Positions 1-5,695 of a stretch of DNA of 7,740 nt are shown one piece after another. Origin of the DNA: Clostridiales bacterium (lineage in GTDB: Bacteria > Bacillota > Clostridia > Tissierellales > Sedimentibacteraceae); NCBI GenBank assembly GCA_003497505.1, contig DNNV01000391.1:11781-19520 (forward strand), read 5' to 3'. The translations under genes and the position numbers were made by a program. Positions within the stretch are counted from its first letter, which is position 1, and each line of letters begins with the position of its first letter. Below the pieces are notes generated by a model, which saw nothing but the letters and a program-made list of their open reading frames with translations, was not told the DNA's origin and did no database searches.

Positions 1-62
1 TCACTAATTTATAACCATTTATACTAAATAACTAAAAAAATGTCATACTATTATAAAAACGT

Positions 63-69
63 GGAGGTG
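63..69 (+). promoter_or_regulatory. Ribosome binding site that sets the start of the DUF2238-type gene
   Basis: GGAGGTG lies six bases before the ATG at 76. The open frame extends upstream to an ATG at 40, but no purine-rich site precedes that codon, so 76 is the better start. Confidence 0.75.
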
Positions 70-75
70 CTCAGT

Positions 76-666
76 ATGAATTTTCTATTCGTATATACTA
101 ACCTAGTAAGGGTAGTATTGGTAATTATGACGGTAGTTCAATTATTTAAACATAATTACAAAAAACTTACTCCCGCTGTTATTGTAATAGCTCTTACATT
201 TGTACCTTGGCTACTCAGCCTAATGTATGTCCAAATAAATACACTGACGGGTTTCTTATTTCAAACTGTTGTATTTATGGCTGTGTATCTAGGGTCAGGT
301 TATAAATATTATGATTTATACCCATGGTGGGATAGGAGTATCCATTTCCTCTCTGGAATACTATTTTTCGGATTTGGAGTATCTTTGTCCGAAAAAGCAC
401 CTGATGCAGGATTTGTCGGTACATTGGTATTTAGTTTTGCCTTATCGTTGGCCTTGCATGAGATTTGGGAGGTCTTCGAGTTCCTCATTGACAGCACTTT
501 TCACACCGATCATCAGCATTGGCAAAAAAACAGCCCTGTCATTAATCATCAACCTGAGAAGGCTATCCAACCACCAGGCTTAGTGGACACTATGAACGAT
601 ACCATTACAAGCATTATCGGTACTATGGTGGCGTGCGTTGGATGGTGGATTTATTTAACTTTATAA
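76..666 (+). CDS. Multi-pass membrane protein, DUF2238/YjdF-like
   Basis: A 196-residue protein read from the ATG at 76. It has about five hydrophobic segments, near residues 3-22, 31-50, 57-74, 90-104 and 112-128, and a last one at about 176-195, so it should sit in the cytoplasmic membrane. Polar motifs border the segments: WWDRSIHFLSG (84-94), HEIWEVFEFLID (128-139) and GLVDTMNDTI (168-177). The order D..HF.SG, then HE.WE..E...D, then GL.DTM.D is the pattern I associate with DUF2238 (E. coli YjdF), a family of unknown function. Conserved His, Glu and Asp at membrane borders could bind a metal or be catalytic, but that is inference. A His/Gln-rich hydrophilic loop lies at 142-165. The gene stands alone, with no close neighbour on its strand in the window. 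It lies beyond the inner side of the transposon remnant and could be cargo or resident. The family call is from memory of motifs, not a search. Confidence 0.72.
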   Translation: MNFLFVYTNLVRVVLVIMTVVQLFKHNYKKLTPAVIVIALTFVPWLLSLMYVQINTLTGFLFQTVVFMAVYLGSGYKYYDLYPWWDRSIHFLSGILFFGFGVSLSEKAPDAGFVGTLVFSFALSLALHEIWEVFEFLIDSTFHTDHQHWQKNSPVINHQPEKAIQPPGLVDTMNDTITSIIGTMVACVGWWIYLTL

Positions 667-991
667 ACTATTTCATTGGGAATAAGGCTGAGTGTTCTCT
701 CCTATGCACTGCTCCAATTTGTACGAACAACACATAGGATTGAACCCTCATTATTATGCAGTATAAACATAATGGGCAGTTGGTTAATTAACTAATTTTT
801 ATAAAATCAACTAGTTAGCGGGACTTTCTAAATTATAGCTTTCAATCAACTAAAATTCTATCAAATGAAATTGTTTTTCTGAATTTAGCGCATGCACTTC
901 GACAATTTTTGATATCTTTAATTTCATTTACATGATCAGGTTTATTCAAGATATGGCATTGTTAAGTTTTGTTCTTCATGCTCTTTCAGTT
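667..991. other. Non-coding or decayed stretch
   Basis: I see no intact gene in this stretch. It holds a weak inverted repeat (CATTAT 749-754 with ATAATG 769-774) that has no following T-run, and a ten-base palindrome GTTAATTAAC at 783-792. A 39-codon stop-free run lies on the minus strand (842-961), in the same frame as the last recognisable part of the tnsA remnant, and contains KDIKNCRSACAKFRKTIS. I do not recognise that peptide. It may be further decayed transposon sequence. Confidence 0.5.
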
Positions 992-1303
992 CTAATGCTT
1001 AGGATGTTCAATTCCCAATTCTTTAGCAATTATTTGTTTCCTCAATAGGCAAAAGAGGAAATTGCTCTCGAATATCAACAACATTATCATAAAAATCTAA
1101 ATAATAAAAATAATTTCGTTCTAAGTCTGAAAACAATTCATGTTGCCTTTGAATTTTAATACCCTTAGTACGTGTATTACGTCCTTTTGAAGGAAAATCT
1201 TGAGTCTCAAGCCAAGGTTTGTAATCTTTACCTTTCCCTAATCCAATCCAGATCCTTCTTTTATCATTTTTTCATAATTCAATTTTCTATTTCTTTTTGC
1301 CAT
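992..1303 (-). pseudogene. tnsA: Broken and truncated tnsA, endonuclease subunit of a Tn7-like transposase
   Basis: Reading leftward from the ATG at 1303, three pieces in shifting frames match the N-terminal half of TnsA, the protein that cuts the 5' ends of a Tn7-type element beside TnsB. Frame 1 gives MAKRNRKLNYEKMIKEGSG and then stops. The next piece gives LGKGKDYKPWLETQDFPSKG, then RQHELFSDLERNYFYYLDF, then VVDIREQFPLLPIEET. After one more shift it gives IAKELGIEHPKH and a stop. Tn7 TnsA has the matching blocks IKEGRGQGHGKDY, WLTVQ, LLSDLE, DIREQFPLLP and GIKHP. The first catalytic acid (E63 in Tn7, the Glu of SDLE) is kept. The part that would hold the catalytic Asp and Lys (D114 and K132 in Tn7) is absent. 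The first shift is explained by a tandem AATCC AATCC at 1240-1249: removing one copy restores IKEGSGLGKGKDYKPW. The second is a net one-base change near 1031-1034. The gene should be dead. Confidence 0.88.
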
Positions 1304-1308
1304 AAAAA

Positions 1309-1337
1309 ACACCTCTTGTATTATAACCAAGAGGTGT
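1309..1337 (-). terminator. Nine-base-pair inverted repeat with T-run: possible terminator of the EF-G2 gene and possible tnsA operator
   Basis: ACACCTCTT (1309-1317) pairs perfectly with AAGAGGTGT (1329-1337) around an eleven-base loop. On the minus strand the second arm is followed by six T (1309-1304), so RNA running past the EF-G2 stop codon, about 45 bases upstream, would form a stem followed by a U-run. The same palindrome encloses the -10 box of the tnsA promoter, and its inner arm carries the AGAGGTG ribosome binding site of tnsA, so it could also be an operator or shield the site in read-through RNA. The stem is A/T-rich at its ends, so its strength as a terminator is uncertain. Confidence 0.5.
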
Positions 1338-1349
1338 AATATAAGTCAA
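1320..1349 (-). promoter_or_regulatory. Sigma-70-type promoter of the tnsA remnant
   Basis: On the minus strand, TTGACT (1349-1344) is followed after 18 bases by a perfect TATAAT (1325-1320). RNA would start near 1313, giving a very short leader with the AGAGGTG ribosome binding site right before the ATG at 1303. An alternative TTGACT (1358-1353) is too far upstream for this -10 box and is better seen as a direct repeat. Confidence 0.7.
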
Positions 1350-1381
1350 TTAAGTCAAACTTTTTTTTAAAACTACAACAA

Positions 1382-3448
1382 TTAGTTTTCGCTCTTTGCT
1401 TTGTAGTCTGCGATTACTTTTTCGGCCATGTTGAATGGCATTTCATCGTATCTGAGGAATTCCATTTCGAAGCTTCCTTTTGCCTGGGTCATTGATTTCA
1501 AATCAATTGCGTAGGTGTACATTTCAGCCTGCGGAGCTTCTGCAAGCACCTTCTGAGTGCCGTCTTCCTGCTGCTCCATACCGAGGATTTTTCCTCTTCT
1601 CTTGTTCATGTCACCCATTATATCTCCCATGTATTCATCGGGAACATATATTTCAACCTTTGCAACAGGCTCCAATATAACAGGTTTAGCTTCCTGCAGA
1701 CCTTTTTTGAAGGCTATGGATGCTGCCATTTTGAAGGATGTTTCATTGGAGTCAACATCATGGTATGAACCGTCATATAGGGTTGCCTTTATGTTAACAA
1801 CCTTGCAGCCTGCCAGAACTCCCTTATCAAGGCACTCTCTAAGACCCTTCTCAACAGCAGGTATAAAGTTTCTAGGCACAGCTCCTCCAACAACCTCGTC
1901 TACGAACTCAAAGTCAACATTGGAAGGTTCAAATCTGACATGAACATCTCCGTATTGTCCTGCTCCTCCTGATTGTTTTTTGTGCTTGCCCTGTACATCG
2001 GACTTGCCTCTGATAGTTTCTCTGTAGGCAACCTTAGGATTAGTCAGGTCAACCTCAACCTTGAAGTTGTTTTTCAACTTATTTGCAAGAACTGCAAGCT
2101 GAATATTTCCGTGACCGCCTATTACCAGTTCCTTTGTTTCAGCATTTCTTTCTATTGTAAATGTAGGGTCCTCTTCGTTCAGTCTGTGGAGTCCAACTCC
2201 TACCTTTTCATCACTGTCCTTTGTCTTTCCGCTTATAGCCATGAAATAGGACGGTTTCGGGAAATCTATTCCCTTGTATATAATTGGGCTTGCTTTTATG
2301 GAAATAGTGTCACCTGTTTTAAAGTTCATTAATTTAGCGGTAGCACCTATATCTCCTGCCACAATCTCCGCAGTCTCTATCTGGTCCTTTCCTCTCAGAA
2401 AGAATATATTTCCTATTCTTTCGGTTTCTCTGGTAGCGTCATTGTAAACTTCTGAATCCTTTTTCATAACTCCGGACATTACCTTGAACAAAGTAATCTT
2501 GCCTACAAACGGGTCCACGATTGTTTTGAAAACAAATGCGGACAACGGCTGAGTGGAAGTTACCTTTCTCGGTGTTGTTTTTCCGTCCACCAATCCCGTT
2601 ACTTCACCTGTATCTCCTGAATTAGGCAAATATTCTTTTATCATGTGCATCATGCACTTAAGACCCATTGCCTTAGTGGCGCAGGATACTATAACAGGAA
2701 CAACCTCTCCTGATAACACGGCATTTTTCAGGCCTGTGCTTACTTCCTCATATGTAAATTCTTCGCCGTTGAAAAATTTGTCCAACAGCAATTCATCTGT
2801 TTCCGCAACAGATTCCATCAGAACGCCTCTCAATTCTTCAACCTTGTCAGCCAATTCTTCCGGTACTTCTATCTTAACATTATCTATATCTTCTATTAAA
2901 CGTCCCTGACGGTCTACTATATCTACATATCCCTTGAAGTTTTCTCCTTCTCCGATAGGCAGCGCGAAAGGAACTACTTTTTTACCGAATCTTTCTCTAA
3001 GCTCTTCAAGCAGAACATCGAACTTAACATTTTCTTTATCCATCTTGTTAAGCACAATAACTCTTGGTAGGTTTCTTTGTTCCAGGTATTTCCAAACCTT
3101 TTCAGTGCCAACTTCAATTCCTGAGCTTGCATCAATAACTACAACGGCCCCGCTGGCAACACGCAGTCCTCCGTAGACTTCGCCTACGAAGTCAAAATAA
3201 CCAGGAGTGTCAAGGAAATTTATCTTAGTATCTTCAAACTCTATAGGTATAACTGATGTACCAATTGAAACTTGTCTATCTTTTTCTTCTTTATCGAAGT
3301 CTGATACTGTATTTCCATCTTCAACTTTTCCCATACGGTTTGTAACTTTTGTAACATATAAAAGTGCTTCTGTTAATGTGGTCTTACCGCAATTGCTATG
3401 GCCTACTAATGCAACGTTTCTAATTTTGTCAATGTTATACGTTTTCAT
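1382..3448 (-). CDS. fusA2: Elongation factor G-like translational GTPase, FusA2/EF-G2 type
   Basis: A complete 688-residue protein, the usual length for EF-G. The GTPase domain has G1 GHSNCGKT (16-23), a switch I region DRQVSIGTSV (57-66), G3 DTPGY (80-84), G4 NKMD (134-137) and G5 SCATKAMG (255-262). Domains II to V follow, and the domain IV tip YHDVDSNE carries His at about 563. Canonical EF-G has RGITI in switch I and DTPGH in switch II. Here the switch I Thr is Ser61 and the catalytic His is Tyr84. These changes, with the EF-G-like full length, mark the second EF-G subfamily common in Clostridia, distinct from the housekeeping fusA of the str operon. That gene normally sits beside rpsL, rpsG and tuf, none of which is here. 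EF-G moves tRNA and mRNA through the ribosome or helps recycle it; the job of this paralogue is not settled. AGGAGG at 3464-3459 precedes the ATG. A Tn7-like relic adjoins the 3' end. Confidence 0.93.
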   Translation of the reverse strand: MKTYNIDKIRNVALVGHSNCGKTTLTEALLYVTKVTNRMGKVEDGNTVSDFDKEEKDRQVSIGTSVIPIEFEDTKINFLDTPGYFDFVGEVYGGLRVASGAVVVIDASSGIEVGTEKVWKYLEQRNLPRVIVLNKMDKENVKFDVLLEELRERFGKKVVPFALPIGEGENFKGYVDIVDRQGRLIEDIDNVKIEVPEELADKVEELRGVLMESVAETDELLLDKFFNGEEFTYEEVSTGLKNAVLSGEVVPVIVSCATKAMGLKCMMHMIKEYLPNSGDTGEVTGLVDGKTTPRKVTSTQPLSAFVFKTIVDPFVGKITLFKVMSGVMKKDSEVYNDATRETERIGNIFFLRGKDQIETAEIVAGDIGATAKLMNFKTGDTISIKASPIIYKGIDFPKPSYFMAISGKTKDSDEKVGVGLHRLNEEDPTFTIERNAETKELVIGGHGNIQLAVLANKLKNNFKVEVDLTNPKVAYRETIRGKSDVQGKHKKQSGGAGQYGDVHVRFEPSNVDFEFVDEVVGGAVPRNFIPAVEKGLRECLDKGVLAGCKVVNIKATLYDGSYHDVDSNETSFKMAASIAFKKGLQEAKPVILEPVAKVEIYVPDEYMGDIMGDMNKRRGKILGMEQQEDGTQKVLAEAPQAEMYTYAIDLKSMTQAKGSFEMEFLRYDEMPFNMAEKVIADYKAKSEN

Positions 3449-3487
3449 TTACTATGTTCCTCCTAATGATTTCTGCTTATTTATTCT

Positions 3488-3516
3488 ATTTTACATTAAA
3501 TTCCTCAATTAAGCAA
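3488..3516 (-). promoter_or_regulatory. Candidate sigma-70 promoter of the EF-G2 gene
   Basis: On the minus strand, TTGCTT (3516-3511) is followed after 17 bases by TAAAAT (3493-3488), with TG just before the -10 box. This leaves a leader of about 30-35 bases containing the AGGAGG site. AT-rich DNA makes chance matches common. Confidence 0.45.
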
Positions 3517-3569
3517 TACAATTTTATTAGGCGGAACAGCGCTTAAATTTTATTTTATAATGTTTTTTG

Positions 3570-3598
3570 TACTGCTCGCAGCAATAATATGCTATAAT
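3570..3598 (+). promoter_or_regulatory. Candidate promoter of the sigma-54 activator gene, extended -10 type
   Basis: TATAAT at 3593-3598 is preceded by TG one base upstream (TGCTATAAT), an extended -10 element, which can work with a weak -35. The -35 position at 17-base spacing (3570-3575) reads TACTGC, a poor match. The leader would be about 40 bases. A single GGAAC half-site at 3533-3537 resembles those before the AOR gene and might allow feedback. Confidence 0.55.
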
Positions 3599-3646
3599 TC
3601 TATATATTGATGAATTATTTCACATAATTGCAACGGAGGTATTACC

Positions 3647-5560
3647 ATGTTTATTTCAGCCTCGCACGACAGATGCAGCAATTACAAAATAAAGGCTACA
3701 CAAAAATATTCAAAAAGAATACTGAATGAAAAGGAGTTTTTTTCTAAGACTGAAGAAAACAGAGAGCTTATACTTGCTGCTGTTCCAATAATGAACAAAG
3801 TATATGACTTTGTTAAGGGGTCGAACTTTTTTTTGATTCTCACCGACAAAGACGGCTGCATTTTAAATGTAATAGGTGACGAAGATATTTTGTCAGAGGC
3901 CTTTTCATTTAAGATGATACCTGGTGCATACATGAACGAGCAGAGCATAGGAACAAATGCCATGGGTACATGCCTGACAGAAAAAAAGCCCCTTCAAGTC
4001 TCCGGTGACCAGCATTTCGTTAACGTATATCATCGCTGGACATGTTCAGCTTCACCTATATCCGATTCATCGGGGAATATCATCGGCGCTCTTGATTTAA
4101 CCGGTTACAGCGCATCTGTACACCAGCATACTTTAGGCATTGTTGTTGCCGGCGCAAAGGCAATTGAAAACGAGCTTGCTGCCAATCACTACAGAATGCT
4201 TCTGATGCATGAAAAATCCTATATCGATACTGTGCATAATTCACTTCATGCAGGAATTATAACATCCGATCCGGAAGGAAACATTATTGAAGCCAACCCG
4301 TATTCAGCTGAGCTGTTGGGCTATTCCGAAGAAAAGATCAGAACAATGAGCATGGATGGCATTCTAAAAAGCTGGAAGGATATTTCAGAATCTGTTATAA
4401 AGAATAAGACGCCCTTCAGAGGAGATGTTGACATTATATCTCCCAAAAACCGCCTTCAATTAAATTTGATTGCTTCTCATGTAAGAAACAGCATCAACAA
4501 AGACGACAGCATTGTTTTTATATTCAACGAAGTGAAAAAGCAAAGAAAAATGATTGATAAGATAATGTCCGGACGTGCCATATACACCTTTGACAAAATA
4601 GTTGGAAAAGACGAAAATTTTCTGAATGTTGTCAATTTTGCCAAGAAAATTGCGGACAGTCGCTCAAATATTCTTATTTTGGGTGAAAGCGGCACGGGCA
4701 AGGAGCTTTTTGCTCAATCCATACACAACTATTCCAACAGAGCTGATGGTCCGTTCATAGCGCTGAACTGTGGAGCCATCCCGCGCAGTTTAATTGAATC
4801 TGAGCTTTTCGGATATGAAGAAGGCTCATTCACAGGTGCAAAATCTAAGGGCAATACGGGTAAATTCGAGGCTGCCGACGGAGGAACGATTTTCCTTGAT
4901 GAAATCGGTGAAATGCCCTTTGATTTGCAGACAAGACTTTTGAGAGTCATAGAAGAGGGAAGCTTCAACAGAATAGGCAGCAACAAGGAAATAGTTGTGG
5001 ATGTGCGCATAATTGCGGCAACAAACAAAAAACTCAGTATGGAGGTTGAAAACGGAACATTCAGAAAAGACCTTTATTACAGACTTAACGTACTGCCCCT
5101 ACGACTTCCTGCTCTCTCCGAGCGCAAGGGTGACATAAAGCTCCTCCTGGAATACTTCATGGACAAAATAAGCAGAAAGCTCAATAAGAAAAAGGTATTT
5201 ATTTCAGAAGACAACATGAAGGTGCTCATGCAGTATGACTGGCCGGGAAATATAAGAGAGCTTGAAAATTATGTGGAGCTAGCAGTAAATACAGAGACTG
5301 TGCCTGATATTTACGAGCTGTATATGGGAAATACGGCAAAACAAGATAGCTATAAGGCGCCCACACATGATGACACTCTCTTCAGCCTGAAGGATTTGGA
5401 AAAGGAGCACATTATCAAGGTTTTAAAAGCTACGGATAACAATGTGACACAGTCCGCCCATATCTTAGGAATAGGCAGAAATACTCTGTACAGAAAATTA
5501 AAAGAATATGGCATTGACCGTTATATAACGGAACACAGTTCCAAAATGGAACGCATTTAA
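3647..5560 (+). CDS. Sigma-54-dependent transcriptional activator with GAF, PAS, AAA+ and Fis-type DNA-binding domains
   Basis: A 637-residue bacterial enhancer-binding protein that uses ATP to open promoters held by sigma-54 RNA polymerase. The N-terminal 60-180 region is a GAF-like sensor of the AcoR type (QSIGTNAMGTCL near 99-110, then a block with WTCSASPI near 131-138). A PAS domain follows at about 195-295 (GIITSDPEGNIIEANPYSAE). The AAA+ core spans about 315-545: Walker A GESGTGKE (346-353), the sigma-54-contacting loop GSFTGA (393-398, Ser for the commoner Ala), Walker B GGTIFLDEIGE (412-422) and WPGNIREL (532-539). The C-terminal Fis-like helix-turn-helix is at about 590-622 (NNVTQSAHILGIGRNTLYRKL). 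No receiver domain is present, so it should respond to a small ligand and not to a sensor kinase. Start: GGAGGT at 3635-3640, six bases before the ATG. A terminator and a sigma-54 promoter before the AOR gene follow it, so it very likely controls that operon. The ligand cannot be read from sequence; an aldehyde or a related metabolite is a guess. Confidence 0.93.
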   Translation: MFISASHDRCSNYKIKATQKYSKRILNEKEFFSKTEENRELILAAVPIMNKVYDFVKGSNFFLILTDKDGCILNVIGDEDILSEAFSFKMIPGAYMNEQSIGTNAMGTCLTEKKPLQVSGDQHFVNVYHRWTCSASPISDSSGNIIGALDLTGYSASVHQHTLGIVVAGAKAIENELAANHYRMLLMHEKSYIDTVHNSLHAGIITSDPEGNIIEANPYSAELLGYSEEKIRTMSMDGILKSWKDISESVIKNKTPFRGDVDIISPKNRLQLNLIASHVRNSINKDDSIVFIFNEVKKQRKMIDKIMSGRAIYTFDKIVGKDENFLNVVNFAKKIADSRSNILILGESGTGKELFAQSIHNYSNRADGPFIALNCGAIPRSLIESELFGYEEGSFTGAKSKGNTGKFEAADGGTIFLDEIGEMPFDLQTRLLRVIEEGSFNRIGSNKEIVVDVRIIAATNKKLSMEVENGTFRKDLYYRLNVLPLRLPALSERKGDIKLLLEYFMDKISRKLNKKKVFISEDNMKVLMQYDWPGNIRELENYVELAVNTETVPDIYELYMGNTAKQDSYKAPTHDDTLFSLKDLEKEHIIKVLKATDNNVTQSAHILGIGRNTLYRKLKEYGIDRYITEHSSKMERI

Positions 5561-5590
5561 AAACACATACCTGTATTATAATGGAACGCA
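5530..5590 (+). promoter_or_regulatory. Probable upstream activator sequence: cluster of GGAAC half-sites
   Basis: Half-sites GGAAC occur at 5530-5534, 5548-5552 and 5583-5587, with the inverse GTTCC at 5538-5542. They form two overlapping perfect 13-base palindromes: 5530-5542 (GGAAC-ACA-GTTCC) and 5539-5551 (TTCCA-AAA-TGGAA). The 11-mer AATGGAACGCA is repeated exactly at 5545-5555 and 5580-5590. The cluster lies about 60-120 bases before the -24 element, the normal distance for sigma-54 activators, and starts inside the 3' end of the activator gene. Confidence 0.6.
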
Positions 5591-5616
5591 CATATTTAGG
5601 CTGTGCGTTTTTATTT
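5585..5616 (+). terminator. Rho-independent terminator of the activator gene
   Basis: AACGCACA (5585-5592) pairs perfectly with TGTGCGTT (5602-5609) around a nine-base loop and is followed by a T-rich run (TTTATTTG and on). It lies 25 bases after the activator stop codon, so the activator and AOR genes should be separate transcripts. Its left arm overlaps the second AATGGAACGCA repeat. Confidence 0.8.
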
Positions 5617-5646
5617 GTTTTTGAACGTTTTTATTGCTCCTGAAAC

Positions 5647-5663
5647 TTGGAATAATTCTTGCA
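5647..5663 (+). promoter_or_regulatory. Sigma-54 (-24/-12) promoter of the AOR operon
   Basis: TTGGAATAATTCTTGCA places GG (5649-5650) exactly ten bases before GC (5661-5662), the spacing that defines sigma-54 promoters (consensus TGGCAC-N5-TTGC). The -12 half, TTGC, is perfect; the -24 half, TGGAAT, is partial. RNA would start near 5674, leaving a leader of about 20 bases with AGGAGG. No good sigma-70 promoter was seen in this gap. Confidence 0.82.
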
Positions 5664-5684
5664 ATTTATTTTGATATCAAATGC

Positions 5685-5690
5685 AGGAGG
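5685..5690 (+). promoter_or_regulatory. Ribosome binding site that sets the AOR start
   Basis: AGGAGG ends five bases before the ATG at 5696. The in-frame ATG at 5681 lies upstream of this site and would add only MQEVR, with no ribosome binding site of its own, so 5696 is preferred. Confidence 0.85.
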
Positions 5691-5695
5691 TGCGT

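Larger units (their letters stand above)
992..1380 (-). mobile_element. Remnant of the tnsA-side end of a Tn7-like transposon
   Basis: The tnsA relic is preceded on its strand by about 77 bases of AT-rich DNA. That stretch begins TGTTGTAG at 1380, carries the direct repeat TTGACTTA (1351-1358 and 1342-1349 on the minus strand) and has a strong promoter. Tn7-like elements end in 5'-TGT...ACA-3' and have tnsA just inside the right end, facing inward, so 1380 is a plausible right terminus. It lies one base past the stop codon of the EF-G2 gene, with tnsA and that gene pointing the same way, as Tn7 stands next to glmS. No tnsB, tnsC or tnsD/tniQ is visible, and I could not find a matching left end or a five-base duplication. 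The tnsA relic is firm. The exact end and the left limit are guesses. Confidence 0.5.

Noticed and set aside
40..75. Upstream in-frame ATG at 40 for the membrane protein
   Set aside because: It has no ribosome binding site, and the added residues are polar and unlike the start of a membrane protein. The ATG at 76 has GGAGGTG at good spacing.
667..730. Possible zinc-finger fragment of a TnsD/TniQ-type protein on the minus strand (a short Cys-containing peptide ending CIGENTQPYSQ)
   Set aside because: The resemblance is a few residues in a broken frame and no Cys/His pattern is complete.
749..774. Inverted repeat as terminator of the DUF2238-type gene
   Set aside because: The stem is only six A/T-rich pairs, has a 14-base loop and no T-run after it.
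842..961. 39-codon stop-free stretch on the minus strand beyond the tnsA relic
   Set aside because: There is no start codon with a ribosome binding site and I recognise no family. It shares a frame with the tnsA end, but stops lie between, so it is kept only as possible decayed sequence.
1557..1943. 128-codon plus-strand open frame, and others like it at 1973-2332 and 2553-2909
   Set aside because: They lie antisense within the EF-G2 gene, have no ribosome binding site, and are products of codon bias in the real gene.
4729..5028. Minus-strand open frame inside the activator gene
   Set aside because: It is antisense to the conserved AAA+ core, resembles no known protein and has no ribosome binding site.
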